Below, one piece after another: positions 8,329 through 17,099 of a stretch of DNA of 64,000 nt. How positions within the stretch are numbered: the first letter of the stretch is position 1; each line of letters begins with the position of its first letter. Source of the DNA: Halomonadaceae bacterium T82-2 (GTDB lineage: Bacteria > Pseudomonadota > Gammaproteobacteria > Pseudomonadales > Halomonadaceae); the NCBI GenBank assembly GCA_001577635.1, contig LSBP01000004.1, forward strand, positions 62,001 to 126,000, in the 5' to 3' direction. The translations under genes were made by a program, and so were the position numbers. The notes beneath the pieces are model-generated. The model was not told where the DNA came from. It saw only the letters and a program-made list of their open reading frames with translations, and made no database searches.

Positions 8329-8958
8329 ATGAGCGTTCATGCCATCCAACATCCGCTGGTCAAGCACAAGCTTGGCCTGATGCGCACCGCCGACATCAGC
8401 ACCAAGAGCTTCCGTGAGCTGGCCGGCGAGGTCGCCAAGCTGCTGACCTACGAGGCCACCCAGGATCTCGAGCTGGAGCCGCAGACCATTCAGGGCTGGA
8501 GCGGCCAGCCGATCGACGTCGAGCAGCTCAAGGGCAAGAAGGTCACCATCGTGCCGATCCTGCGCGCTGGTCTGGGTATGCTGGACGGGGTGACCGACCT
8601 GATTCCCAGTGCCCGCATCAGTGTCGTCGGGCTCTACCGCAACGAGGAAACCCTCGAGCCGGTGCCCTACTTCGAGAAGTTCACCAACGATCTGGACGAA
8701 CGGCTGGCGATCGTCATCGACCCGATGCTGGCCACCGGCGGTTCGATGGTCGCCACCCTGGACATGCTCAAGGCGCGGGGCTGCCCGCTGATCAAGGTGA
8801 TCGTGCTGGTGGCGGCGCCGGAAGGCATCCAGCGCGTGCAGCAGGCCCATCCGGATGTCGAGATCTACACCGCGTCCATCGACGAGCGGCTCGACGAGAA
8901 CGGCTATATCGTGCCCGGTCTGGGCGATGCAGGCGACAAGATCTTCGGCACGCGCTGA
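8329..8958 (+). CDS. upp: Uracil phosphoribosyltransferase
   Basis: A 209-residue UPRTase starting [19 protein letters not shown], the normal Upp N-terminus, with the PRPP loop [13 protein letters not shown] near residue 130 and the uracil-binding [12 protein letters not shown] near the C-terminus. It makes UMP from uracil and PRPP in the cytoplasm. The upstream in-frame start at 8263 is ignored because it would precede the predicted transcription start. The uracil permease gene uraA follows, but an intrinsic terminator lies between them. The GATTTTT start region suggests control by UTP. Confidence 0.97.
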   Translation: MSVHAIQHPLVKHKLGLMRTADISTKSFRELAGEVAKLLTYEATQDLELEPQTIQGWSGQPIDVEQLKGKKVTIVPILRAGLGMLDGVTDLIPSARISVVGLYRNEETLEPVPYFEKFTNDLDERLAIVIDPMLATGGSMVATLDMLKARGCPLIKVIVLVAAPEGIQRVQQAHPDVEIYTASIDERLDENGYIVPGLGDAGDKIFGTR

Positions 8959-8984
8959 CCGGCCCTCCACAGCCGTCACGCTAT

Positions 8985-9018
8985 CGCCCCGGGGTCCCTG
9001 ACGTCTGGGGCGTTTTTT
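8985..9018 (+). terminator. Intrinsic terminator between upp and uraA
   Basis: CGCCCC (8985-8990) and GGGGCG (9007-9012) form a stem followed by six T. It separates upp from uraA, so uraA is expressed either by read-through or from its own promoter in 9019-9100, where I could not pick a convincing one. Confidence 0.75.
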
Positions 9019-9100
9019 CGCGCGGCCTGCGGAGGGAGCCCGGCCGCTTAGCCGCTCCCCTGGAGAGAGCGGTCCGACAACAACCGGAGCATGATTTGCA

Positions 9101-10345
9101 ATGACTGATACGGTAACCACGGCGCCTCGCGCCGATTCTCCCCTGCGCACGCTGGTGACCGGTGCGCAGATGCTGTTCGTGGCCTTCGGTGCGCTGGTGC
9201 TGGTGCCCCTGCTGACCGGGCTGGACCCCAGCGTGGCGCTGTTCACCGCCGGTGCCGGCACTCTGGTCTTTCATTCCGTGACCCGCCAGAGCGTGCCGGT
9301 TTTCCTGGCCTCGTCATTCGCCTTCATCGCGCCGATCCAGGGCTCGGTCGCCAGCTACGGCATTCCGGCAACGCTGGGCGGGCTGTTCGCCTCGGGGCTG
9401 GTCTATGTGGCGATCTCGCAGGCGATTCGCCTCAAGGGCACCGGCTGGCTGCACCGGCTGTTGCCGCCGGTCGTCGTCGGACCGGTGATCATGGTCATCG
9501 GGCTGGCGCTGGCGCCGGTAGCGGTGGACATGGCGACCGGTAAGAACAGCGAGCACATCGCCTACGGCCAGGCCATCACCCTGTCCATGATCAGCCTGCT
9601 GGTGACGCTGGTACTGGCTGTCTTCGGCCGCGGCCTGTTGCGCCTGATTCCGATCATGGGCGGTATCCTGGTCGGTTATCTGCTGTCGCTGGGCATGGGC
9701 GTGGTCGACCTCAGCCAGGTCAAGGCCGCGTCCTGGCTGGAGATGCCCTCCTTCGTCGCGCCCACCTTCAACCTGTCCGCCGTGCTGTTCATGCTGCCCG
9801 TGGCCATCGCTCCGGCGGTGGAGCACATCGGCGACATGATCGCCATTGGCTCGGTGACCCGGCGCGACTACCTGGTCAAGCCGGGGCTGCATCGCACACT
9901 GCTGGGCGACGGCCTGGCGACCTCCACCGCGGCCCTGTTCGGTGGTCCGCCCAACACCACCTATTCCGAGGTGACCGGCGCGGTGACGCTGACACGCAAC
10001 TTCAACCCGCGGGTGATGATCGTGGCCGCCTGTGTGGCGATCGTGCTGGCCTTCGTCGCCAAGCTCGGCGCCCTGCTGCAGAGCATTCCGGCGCCGGTGA
10101 TGGGCGGCATCATGACGCTGCTGTTCGGCTCCATCGCAGTGGTCGGCATGAATACACTGGTGCGTGCCGGGCAGGCACTGACCGCCTCGCGCAACCTGGT
10201 CATCGTCTCGCTGATCCTGGTGTTCGGCATCGGCGGCATGCAGATCGGCAGCGGCGAGTTCTCGCTGCAGGGCGTGAGTCTCTCGGCGCTGGTCGGCATC
10301 GTCCTCAACCTGCTGCTGCCGCCGGCCAGGGAAGAAGAGTCCTGA
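9101..10345 (+). CDS. uraA: Uracil permease (NCS2 family)
   Basis: A 414-residue inner-membrane nucleobase symporter of the UraA branch (COG2233), distinct from the AzgA-type permease at 5037. About 12-14 hydrophobic segments are visible. The motifs APAVEHIGDMIAIG (substrate-site Glu) and GGPPNTTYSEVTGAV are characteristic of uracil/xanthine carriers. Adjacent upp makes uracil the most likely substrate, taken up with a proton. It ends the salvage block; 161 bp later the molybdopterin genes begin. Confidence 0.95.
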   Translation: MTDTVTTAPRADSPLRTLVTGAQMLFVAFGALVLVPLLTGLDPSVALFTAGAGTLVFHSVTRQSVPVFLASSFAFIAPIQGSVASYGIPATLGGLFASGLVYVAISQAIRLKGTGWLHRLLPPVVVGPVIMVIGLALAPVAVDMATGKNSEHIAYGQAITLSMISLLVTLVLAVFGRGLLRLIPIMGGILVGYLLSLGMGVVDLSQVKAASWLEMPSFVAPTFNLSAVLFMLPVAIAPAVEHIGDMIAIGSVTRRDYLVKPGLHRTLLGDGLATSTAALFGGPPNTTYSEVTGAVTLTRNFNPRVMIVAACVAIVLAFVAKLGALLQSIPAPVMGGIMTLLFGSIAVVGMNTLVRAGQALTASRNLVIVSLILVFGIGGMQIGSGEFSLQGVSLSALVGIVLNLLLPPAREEES

Positions 10346-10506
10346 GGCACGCGAGACGTTGCCGCGCATTGCCGCCGGCGGGGGCAAGGCGGCATCATGC
10401 GGTATGACGTCCTGTTTCCGCCGGCCACCGTCCAATCGGCAGCACTGCCGGTCGGGTGGTGGTCGGGAAACGAGACCCCGATCTTTCAATTCTTCGGTGA
10501 GCTGAC

Positions 10507-11313
10507 ATGAGCCTGACCCATCTCAACGCCCGCGGCGAGGCCCACATGGTCGACGTCGGTGACAAGCCCGTCAGCCAGCGCGAAGCGGTGGCCAGCGGGC
10601 GTATTTACATGCAGGCCGCGACCCTGGCCCGACTCGAGGCGGGCGGCATGCCCAAGGGCGACGTGCTGGCCACGGCGCGGATTGCCGGCATTCAGGCCGC
10701 CAAGCGCACCCATGAGCTGATTCCGCTGTGTCATGCCCTGGCGCTGACCAAGGTCAGCATCGACTTTCGGCTGGATGCGGCGGCCGGCTGCGTCGAGGTG
10801 CGGACGCTGTGCCGCCTCGCCGGACGCACCGGCGTGGAGATGGAAGCCCTGACCGCGACCTCCGTGGCGTGTCTGACGCTCTATGACATGTGCAAGGCGG
10901 TCGACAAGGATATGGTGATCGGCGATGTCCGCCTGGAAAGCAAGCGTGGCGGCAAGTCCGGGGATTACCGGCGTCCTGATGACGAAGCGGCACCGACGCC
11001 GCTGGTCGCCGCCGAGGCCGCCGGCAACGGCATCGGCATGATGTCGCGCCCGGCGCAGCCGTGCATTCAGGTCAAGTGCCTGGCCGAGCTGCGCGAACGG
11101 CTCGGTGTGGGAGAGGTCGAGGTGCTCGTCGACGAGTTGCCGTCCAATGACGTTGCCGGACTCAAGGCCGCGCTGACGGCGCGGGATGCGCGTTTCGCGC
11201 TGCTGGGCGAGCAGCGCGTGCTGTGTGCCGTCAATCAGGTGATGAGCGGCGAGCAGGCACAACTGACCGACGGGGATGAAGTGGCATTCTTTCCGCCGGT
11301 AACGGGAGGCTGA
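10507..11313 (+). CDS. moaC: MoaC-MoaD fusion: cyclic pyranopterin monophosphate synthase with molybdopterin synthase small subunit
   Basis: A 268-residue single frame carrying two molybdopterin proteins that are normally separate. Residues 1-156 are MoaC, with the active-site lysine block [15 protein letters not shown] and [27 protein letters not shown]. After a linker rich in Ala, Pro and Glu, residues ~187-268 are MoaD, ending in the obligatory Gly-Gly (FFPPVTGG) that is activated and thiocarboxylated. The C-terminus is free, so both activities are possible in one chain. Internal ATGs at 11038 and 11041 could give separate MoaD but have no good ribosome-binding site. MoaC makes cPMP; MoaD carries sulfur to MoaE. 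The gene is followed two bases later by moaE. GGTGAG lies upstream of the start. Confidence 0.92.
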   Translation: MSLTHLNARGEAHMVDVGDKPVSQREAVASGRIYMQAATLARLEAGGMPKGDVLATARIAGIQAAKRTHELIPLCHALALTKVSIDFRLDAAAGCVEVRTLCRLAGRTGVEMEALTATSVACLTLYDMCKAVDKDMVIGDVRLESKRGGKSGDYRRPDDEAAPTPLVAAEAAGNGIGMMSRPAQPCIQVKCLAELRERLGVGEVEVLVDELPSNDVAGLKAALTARDARFALLGEQRVLCAVNQVMSGEQAQLTDGDEVAFFPPVTGG

Positions 11314-11315
11314 AC

Positions 11316-11768
11316 ATGATTCGGGTCCAGACGGCGCCCTTCGATGCCGGCGCCGAACAGGCGGCATTGACCGCACAGCGCCGGGACATCGGCGCGGTGG
11401 TGTGCTTCACGGGGCTGGTACGCGACTTCAACGAGCGCCCCGAGGTGTCGGCGCTGACGCTGGAGCATTACCCCGGCATGACCGAGAAGGCACTGGCCGA
11501 CATCGTCGCCGAGGCCGAGTCCCGATGGCCATTGAACGGCGTGCGCCTGATCCATCGTGTCGGCCGGCTGGCACCGGGCGATCCGATCGTGCTGGTGGCG
11601 GTGGCCAGTGCCCATCGGCTGGCGGCGTTCGAGGCCTGCCACTTCATCATGGATTATCTGAAGACCCGGGCGCCGTTCTGGAAGAAGGAGCATACCGCCG
11701 AGGGCGACTACTGGGTCGCCGAGCGGACCACGGATCACGATGCGGCCCGTCGCTGGGAGGCTTCATGA
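11316..11768 (+). CDS. moaE: Molybdopterin synthase catalytic (large) subunit MoaE
   Basis: A 150-residue MoaE, the expected length. The family hallmarks [27 protein letters not shown] and [12 protein letters not shown] are present; the lysines at about 116 and 123-124 correspond to the catalytic pair. With thiocarboxylated MoaD it inserts the dithiolene sulfurs into cPMP to form molybdopterin. The ATG at 11316 has GGGAGG at ideal distance, two bases after the moaC-moaD stop. The moaA start overlaps its stop as ATGA, so the set is one operon. Confidence 0.96.
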   Translation: MIRVQTAPFDAGAEQAALTAQRRDIGAVVCFTGLVRDFNERPEVSALTLEHYPGMTEKALADIVAEAESRWPLNGVRLIHRVGRLAPGDPIVLVAVASAHRLAAFEACHFIMDYLKTRAPFWKKEHTAEGDYWVAERTTDHDAARRWEAS

Positions 11769-12757
11769 CGCAACAGCTGGTCGACAATTTTCAGCGCACG
11801 GTGCGTTACGTCAGGCTTTCGGTCACCGATCGCTGCGACTTCCGCTGTGTCTACTGCATGAGCGAGGACATGACGTTCCTGCCCCGTTCGCAGGTGCTGA
11901 CGCTCGAGGAACTGGCTCTGGTAGCCCGTGCCTTTACCGAGCTGGGGGTCGAAAAGATCCGCCTGACCGGGGGCGAACCGCTGGTCAGGCGCGGTATTGA
12001 AAAGCTGGTGGCGGATATCGGCAATCTCGACGGTCTGACCGATTTCGCCATGACCACCAATGGTGCCGGGCTGGGCAAGCATGCCGGGGCATTGCATGCA
12101 GGCGGGATGAATCGGCTCAATATCAGCCTGGACTCCCTCGACCCCGAGCGCTTCCGGCGCCTGACCCGTACCGGGGATCTGCAGCGGGTTATCGACGGCA
12201 TTCACGCCGCCCAGGATGCCGGTTTCGAACGCATCAAGCTCAACGCGGTCATCCTGCGCGGCCGCAACGACGATGAAGTACTGGATCTGGTCAACTTCGC
12301 ACGTCGCGAGAGTCTGGACATCAGCTTCATCGAGGAGATGCCGCTGGGGGATGTCTCGGATCACTCGCGGGGGGAGACCTACTGTTCCAGCGATGAGGTG
12401 CAGCGCTGGATCGAAACGGCCTATTCCCTGACACCGACCACCGAGACGACGCTGGGGCCGTCCCGTTATTTCATGATGCCCGACAGCCCGGTCCGCATCG
12501 GTTTCATTTCGCCTCACAGCCATAATTTCTGTGATACCTGCAATCGGGTTCGCGTCACGGCGGAAGGGCGTCTTTTGCTGTGCCTCGGCAACGAGCATTC
12601 GGTGGATCTGCGCGAGGTACTGCGGCGTCACCCCGGCGAGATCGAACCCCTCAAGCAGCGCATCATCGATGCGATGCCGCTCAAGCCCGAACGTCATCAT
12701 TTCTCGACCGACGGCGACGTACAGATCGTTCGCTTCATGAACATGACGGGCGGCTAG
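11765..12757 (+). CDS. moaA: GTP 3',8-cyclase (radical SAM) MoaA
   Basis: A 330-residue radical-SAM enzyme. The N-terminal cluster CDFRCVYC (Cys24, 28, 31) binds the SAM-type 4Fe-4S; the second cluster is formed by CDTCNRV and a further Cys in RLLLCLG, as in MoaA. The protein ends in Gly-Gly (MNMTGG), which is needed for activity. It converts GTP to 3',8-cyclo-GTP, which MoaC turns into cPMP. The start overlaps the moaE stop by four bases. A longer in-frame start at 11402 lies inside moaE and is rejected. It ends the moa operon, followed by a hairpin at 12798. Confidence 0.96.
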   Translation: MTQQLVDNFQRTVRYVRLSVTDRCDFRCVYCMSEDMTFLPRSQVLTLEELALVARAFTELGVEKIRLTGGEPLVRRGIEKLVADIGNLDGLTDFAMTTNGAGLGKHAGALHAGGMNRLNISLDSLDPERFRRLTRTGDLQRVIDGIHAAQDAGFERIKLNAVILRGRNDDEVLDLVNFARRESLDISFIEEMPLGDVSDHSRGETYCSSDEVQRWIETAYSLTPTTETTLGPSRYFMMPDSPVRIGFISPHSHNFCDTCNRVRVTAEGRLLLCLGNEHSVDLREVLRRHPGEIEPLKQRIIDAMPLKPERHHFSTDGDVQIVRFMNMTGG

Positions 12758-12797
12758 TCACTCCGACGTGCCGCTGTCATTCCTGCCTGGATGAACG

Positions 12798-12840
12798 CGC
12801 CGATGCCGTGAGTTTTCCCCGGCGTCGGCGTCGACTTTTC
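12798..12840 (+). terminator. Probable terminator after moaA
   Basis: CGCCGATGCCG (12798-12808) pairs with CGGCGTCGGCG (12820-12830) with one G-U pair; TCGACTTTTC follows. The T-tract is imperfect, so termination strength is uncertain. Confidence 0.5.
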
Positions 12841-12868
12841 TTGCCAATTCCCCCGCCGACCATATACT
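12841..12868 (+). promoter_or_regulatory. Sigma-70 promoter of the H-NS-like gene
   Basis: TTGCCA (12841-12846), a 16-bp spacer and TATACT (12863-12868), about 55 bp before the start codon. The flanking ACTTTTTAC is AT-richer than the surroundings. Confidence 0.6.
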
Positions 12869-12922
12869 TTTTACAGACTCATGCCGTTTTCGGTATTTCA
12901 CAGCCTGGTATGGAGGAGGACG

Positions 12923-13216
12923 ATGTCAGCCGAGTCCCTGGAAAAGATCGCTCGCAACAAGAATGTGGCGCGGGCCGCCGCGCGTCAGTTGAGCATGGAA
13001 CAACTCAACAAACTGGCCGAAGTGATCAACGAGGTCATTGAGCAGAAGCAGGAAGAAGAGCGTCGCCGTCAGGAAGAAGAGTCGGTCAAGGCACGCAAGC
13101 TCGAGGAGATTCGCGAGGCGATCAATGATGCCGGGTTGTCACTCGATGATCTGGTCGGCGAACAGCCGCGGCGGCGCCGCGGTCGACCGCCGAAGAACAA
13201 GCAGGCCGGTAGCTGA
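12923..13216 (+). CDS. Short H-NS-family protein with AT-hook-like tail
   Basis: A 97-residue charged protein. Residues ~3-75 resemble the N-terminal oligomerisation part of H-NS: a short helix rich in Arg and Ala, then a coiled coil full of Glu, Gln and Arg, ending in ARKLEEIREAINDAGLSLDDL, which parallels the end of the H-NS dimerisation region. The usual H-NS DNA-binding domain (with W.G.GR.P) is absent. Instead the tail is RRRRGRPPKNKQ, an AT-hook (RGRPPK). It probably oligomerises and binds the minor groove of AT-rich DNA as a silencer. The ATG at 12923 has GGAGGA upstream. It has its own promoter and terminator. Confidence 0.75.
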   Translation: MSAESLEKIARNKNVARAAARQLSMEQLNKLAEVINEVIEQKQEEERRRQEEESVKARKLEEIREAINDAGLSLDDLVGEQPRRRRGRPPKNKQAGS

Positions 13217-13298
13217 GCCGAAACGGGCGGGGCGAGGGGTCTTGGTAGCAGCCTGACCTCTCGACCCGGGCCGGGTTTCCCGGTGGAAGAGACCTCGA

Positions 13299-13325
13299 AG
13301 CGGGCGAAAAATCGCCCGCTTTTTT
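13299..13325 (+). terminator. Intrinsic terminator of the H-NS-like gene
   Basis: AGCGGGCGA-AAAA-TCGCCCGCT followed by six T: a strong hairpin with U-tract, 82 bp after the stop codon. The next gene is on the opposite strand and converges on it. Confidence 0.9.
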
Positions 13326-13373
13326 CATGGCTTGCTGCCGGTTTTCGGTCGCCGAAATGCGGCCTCGGGCGTG

Positions 13374-15044
13374 CTACTGAAGGGCTTCCGCCGCCGAGAT
13401 CTGCAGATGAAGGGTGGGGGGGCGCCGCAGGTGGTCGGCCAGCCATTGATGCAATGGACCCTGGAGCTGGGCGCGCAGGGCGGCCGGTGTCTCGGCATCC
13501 AGCCGGGTCAGGGTGTCATCGAGCCAGTCGGCGAAGGCGGTGTCGTCCAGAGGCGAAGGGCCGGTGTAATCCAGCAGCAGACGGCCCACGCGCTGCCATC
13601 CCGAGCCGGTAAGCGTCACCGGCAGCAGCAGGGCGAAGTCACCTTCCCGTTCATGGCGGGCACGGGGATGATTCTCCAGCCCTGCCAGGTCACGCACGTT
13701 GTCTTCATGAACGATACGCGGGGTCAGGGGCAAGCGGCGTTCCACGGCGAGGCCGTCGGCATCCAGACGAATCCAGTCGCCGTTGCCGGGCACCAGTGGT
13801 GCGTCGATACCCAGCTCGCGAGCCAGTTGCCGGTGTGCTTCCTGATGGCGATGTTCGCCGTGTACCGGCAGCAGGTGGCGGGGGCGGATCCACTCGTAGA
13901 GCGTGCGTAATTCCGCCTGCGCGGGATGCCCGGAAGCATGCAGCTCGGGGTGGCAGCTTTCTTCCAGGATGCGCACGCCGAGACGGGTGAGCGCCGCCTG
14001 CAGGCGCTCGATCAGGCGTTCGTTGCCGGGAATGGCCTTGGCCGAGAAGATCACCGTGTCGTCGGTCTGCAGGGCGAGATCGGGGTGGCTGCCCCGGGCG
14101 AGCCGCGACAGTGCCGCTCTTGGCTCGCCCTGGCTACCGGTGGCGATGATCATCACTTCATCGGCGGGCAGGTAGCCGACGTCGCGGATCGGCACCAGGG
14201 GCGGAAAGTCGTCCAGATAGCCGAGGCCGCGGGCCACGCTGACCATGCGCTGCATCGAGCGTCCCATCAGGGCGACGCGCCGGCCGCAGCGCTGTGCGGC
14301 GTGGCCCAGTGCCAGGATGCGAGCCAGGTTGCTGGCGAAGCAGGAAACGATCACCCGGCCTTCGCATGCGGCGACCGTACCCTCCAGCGCCCGGGCGACC
14401 TCGCCTTCGCTGCGCGAGGTGCCGGGGACGCAGGCATTGGTGGAGTCACCGACGACCAGATCGACGGGCGCGATGGCGCGATAGAGCTCGGGGTCCACCG
14501 GCTTGCCGATCAGTGGTTCGGGGTCGAGCTTCCAGTCGCCGGTATGCAGCACCCGATGGTGGGGCGTGGTGACCAGCAGGGAACAGCTTTCGGGAATCGA
14601 GTGCGTCAACGGCAGATAGCGCAGCGTGAAGGCGCCGCACCCCAGCGCCTCGCCCGGCGCGACCACCCGGATCGCGGTGTCGGGCAGGCCGCGTTCGGCG
14701 AACTTGGCACGCAGCAGGCCGGCGGCCAGCGGGGTGGCATAGATATCGCAGCCCCAGTGCGGCCACAGCCAGGCCGCGGCACCGATATGGTCCTCGTGAC
14801 CATGGGTGATGAACAGCGCCCGCGGGCGGATGCCCTGCTCGGGAAGGCGCTCGATGTCCGGCACCTGGAGCGGGCCGCCGGGCAGGTCCTGGCGGATCAT
14901 CATGCCGCAATCGATGGCCAGCCAGTCGTGTCGATAGCCGTAGAGGTTGAGGTTCATGCCGATCTCCCCGCTGCCGCCCAGGGGCAGGAAGGACAGCGGT
15001 GGCTTGCGGCGGGGGCGGATCTGGACGCGAGAGTGCAACATCAT
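13374..15044 (-). CDS. RNase J-type metallo-beta-lactamase/beta-CASP ribonuclease
   Basis: A protein of about 556 residues. Metallo-beta-lactamase motifs: SGEIGMNLNLYGY near the start, HGHEDHIGA (metal site, about residue 80), HTGDWKLDPEP, GDSTNA. Beta-CASP motifs: VSCFASNLARI, GRSMQRM, ATGSQGEPRAALSRLA and PVHGEHRH. This is the RNase J layout, though the C-terminal ~100 residues are poorly conserved. RNase J enzymes combine endo- and 5'-3' exoribonuclease activity in RNA decay. Such proteins are less usual in gammaproteobacteria, which rely on RNase E. The start is uncertain: GTG at 15050 or ATG at 15044 or 15041. It converges on the H-NS-like gene and diverges from purU. Confidence 0.85.
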   Translation of the reverse strand: MMLHSRVQIRPRRKPPLSFLPLGGSGEIGMNLNLYGYRHDWLAIDCGMMIRQDLPGGPLQVPDIERLPEQGIRPRALFITHGHEDHIGAAAWLWPHWGCDIYATPLAAGLLRAKFAERGLPDTAIRVVAPGEALGCGAFTLRYLPLTHSIPESCSLLVTTPHHRVLHTGDWKLDPEPLIGKPVDPELYRAIAPVDLVVGDSTNACVPGTSRSEGEVARALEGTVAACEGRVIVSCFASNLARILALGHAAQRCGRRVALMGRSMQRMVSVARGLGYLDDFPPLVPIRDVGYLPADEVMIIATGSQGEPRAALSRLARGSHPDLALQTDDTVIFSAKAIPGNERLIERLQAALTRLGVRILEESCHPELHASGHPAQAELRTLYEWIRPRHLLPVHGEHRHQEAHRQLARELGIDAPLVPGNGDWIRLDADGLAVERRLPLTPRIVHEDNVRDLAGLENHPRARHEREGDFALLLPVTLTGSGWQRVGRLLLDYTGPSPLDDTAFADWLDDTLTRLDAETPAALRAQLQGPLHQWLADHLRRPPTLHLQISAAEALQ

Positions 15045-15179
15045 CGACACGGCATTGTCATGGGGACCCCACTATACGGGATGGTTCCGGGGGCTCACAA
15101 CGCGCGTTAGCGCAGGGCCGCGATTTCGTTAGAATAGTTGGCCTTCAGTGCCTTTCCTTGCGGACACAGCGGACCTTTC

Positions 15180-16031
15180 ATGGCTCATTCGTATCGTCTT
15201 GTCGTTTCCTGTCCCGACCAGGTCGGGATCGTTGCTCGGGTTTCCAATTTCATCGCCGCCCAGGGGGGCTCCATCACCGAGGCCAACCAGCACTCGGATC
15301 TGGCTACCGGGCGTTTCTTCATGCGCTACGAGATTCGCTTCGAATCGGCCGTGGACGCCGACGCGCTTCGGGCCACCTTTGCGCCGATCGCCGAGGCGTT
15401 TTCCATGGACTGGGCGTTCCATGACTCGCAGCGTCGCAAGCGTATCGTGCTGATGGTGTCCCGCGCCTCGCACTGCCTGGTGGATCTGCTCTATCGCTGG
15501 AAGGCCGACGAACTCGACTGCGAGATTCCCTGTGTGATTTCCAATCACGAGGACCTGCGCGATCTCGTCGAGTGGCACGGCATCGACTTCCACCATGTCC
15601 CGGTGCCGGCCACCGACAAGACGGACGCCTTCGAGGAGACCCAGCAGCGCATCGAGGCGGCACAAGCCGATGCCGTGGTGCTGGCGCGCTACATGCAGAT
15701 CCTTCCGCCGTCGCTGTGTGAACGCTACGCCGGCCGGGTCATCAACATCCATCACAGCTTCCTGCCCTCGTTCGCCGGCGCGCGACCGTATCATCAGGCC
15801 TACGAGCGTGGCGTCAAGTTGATCGGCGCGACCTGTCACTATGTCACCCAGGAGCTGGATGCCGGCCCCATCATCGAGCAGGACGTGCACCGCATTTCAC
15901 ACTGCCATACCGCACAGGATCTGGTGCGCTTCGGGCGTGACATCGAGAAGGCCGTGCTGGCCCGCGGACTGCGCTGGCACCTGGAAGACCGGGTGCTGAT
16001 CCACGGCAACAAGACCGTCGTGTTCGCCTGA
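15180..16031 (+). CDS. purU: Formyltetrahydrofolate deformylase
   Basis: A 283-residue PurU: an N-terminal ACT domain (residues ~5-85, VVSCPDQVGIVARVS) followed by the formyltransferase fold with the catalytic Asn-His in INIHHSFLPSF and the Asp in TQELDAGPIIEQD. It hydrolyses 10-formyl-THF to formate and THF, balancing one-carbon and glycine pools; in E. coli the ACT domain senses methionine and glycine. The ATG at 15180 matches the family N-terminus; an in-frame start 14 codons earlier is not supported. A weak promoter (TTAGCG-N17-TAGAAT, -10 at 15130-15135) lies upstream. Confidence 0.95.
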   Translation: MAHSYRLVVSCPDQVGIVARVSNFIAAQGGSITEANQHSDLATGRFFMRYEIRFESAVDADALRATFAPIAEAFSMDWAFHDSQRRKRIVLMVSRASHCLVDLLYRWKADELDCEIPCVISNHEDLRDLVEWHGIDFHHVPVPATDKTDAFEETQQRIEAAQADAVVLARYMQILPPSLCERYAGRVINIHHSFLPSFAGARPYHQAYERGVKLIGATCHYVTQELDAGPIIEQDVHRISHCHTAQDLVRFGRDIEKAVLARGLRWHLEDRVLIHGNKTVVFA

Positions 16032-16036
16032 TTCAG

Positions 16037-17083
16037 TCAGGAGAACAGCAGCAGCTGGCGGGCATCCTCCGCCGGCCGCAGCCGTGCCCCGACCCCCAGC
16101 AGACGCACCGGGCGGGCGCCGCGCTGCCAGGCCGCCTCGAGCAGTGTCGCGAAATGCTCGGTGTCCATCTGGGCGCCGGCGGCCTCGAGGGTGGTCAGCG
16201 TGAAGTCATCGAAACGGACCTTGATGAAGCTGCCCTTGATCGCCGGATCGCCGTGACGTGCCAGGCGTGCCCGTAGCCGCTCGATCAGTGGAGGCAGGGC
16301 CGCCCGGCAGGCCGCGAGGTCCGGCAGGTCCTGATGGAAGGTGGTCTCGGCGCTGATCGACTTGCGCTCGCGTTCGGTCTTTACCGGTCGGTCGTCAATG
16401 CCACGGGCTAGCTCGTGAAGCCGCTGGCCGAACTTGCCGAAGTGGTCGACGAGCGCCTCCCGCGACCAGCTCCGCAGGTCGGCGCAGGTCGCGATGTTCA
16501 GCGCCGCCAGCCGGGCCGCGGTGGCCGGCCCCACGCCGTGAAGCCGGTCCACCGGAAGCTCGGTGATGAAGTTCTCGACGGCCTCCGGGGGGATGACTGT
16601 CAGGCCGTCGGGCTTGTCCCAGTCACTGGCGATCTTGGCGAGAAACTTGCTGGGCGCCACGCCCACCGAGAGCGTGATGCCGGTGCGCCGGCGCGTTTCC
16701 TCCTTGAGCCAGCGGGCCATCCAGGTGGCGCTGCCCCGGAAACGACGGACCTCGCTGACGTCGAGATAGGCCTCGTCGAGCGAAAGTGGCTCGATTCGTG
16801 GCGTCAGCTCGCGGAAGATCGCCTGAATGCGTTCGGACACCTCGCGGTAGCGGGGAAAGTCCGGTGGCAGCAGGGTCAGGTCCGGGCACAGCCGCAGGGC
16901 ACGTGCCGTGGGCATCGCCGAGTGGATGCCGAAGGCGCGCGCCGGATAGTTGCAGGTGGCGATGACGCCGCGCTGGGCCGCCGTGCCGCCGATCGCCAGC
17001 GGGATGTCGCGCAGCGCGGGATTGTCGCGCATCTCGATCGCGGCATAGAAGCAGTCGCAGTCGGCATGCAGGATCTTGCGCAT
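16037..17083 (-). CDS. dinB: DNA polymerase IV (Y-family)
   Basis: A 348-residue Y-family polymerase. The metal-binding residues lie in HADCDCFYAAIE (N-terminus) and SLDEAYLDVS (about residue 101); a helix-hairpin-helix block (VDRLHGVGPATAARL) and the little-finger domain follow. It performs translesion synthesis. The ATG at 17083 gives the standard N-terminus MRKILHADCD. It starts 16 bp after the lexA stop codon on the same strand, so it is co-transcribed with lexA and should be SOS-induced. It converges tail to tail with purU, five bases apart. Confidence 0.96.
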   Translation of the reverse strand: MRKILHADCDCFYAAIEMRDNPALRDIPLAIGGTAAQRGVIATCNYPARAFGIHSAMPTARALRLCPDLTLLPPDFPRYREVSERIQAIFRELTPRIEPLSLDEAYLDVSEVRRFRGSATWMARWLKEETRRRTGITLSVGVAPSKFLAKIASDWDKPDGLTVIPPEAVENFITELPVDRLHGVGPATAARLAALNIATCADLRSWSREALVDHFGKFGQRLHELARGIDDRPVKTERERKSISAETTFHQDLPDLAACRAALPPLIERLRARLARHGDPAIKGSFIKVRFDDFTLTTLEAAGAQMDTEHFATLLEAAWQRGARPVRLLGVGARLRPAEDARQLLLFS

Positions 17084-17099
17084 GCGCGGGGCTCGCGAC

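Noticed and set aside
11038-11043. Separate internal start for MoaD
   Set aside because: Two ATGs are in frame, but the nearest GAGG is about 20 bases upstream; not enough to call a second gene.
15138-15179. Longer N-terminus for PurU
   Set aside because: The extra 14 codons start right after the putative -10 element and have no family similarity.
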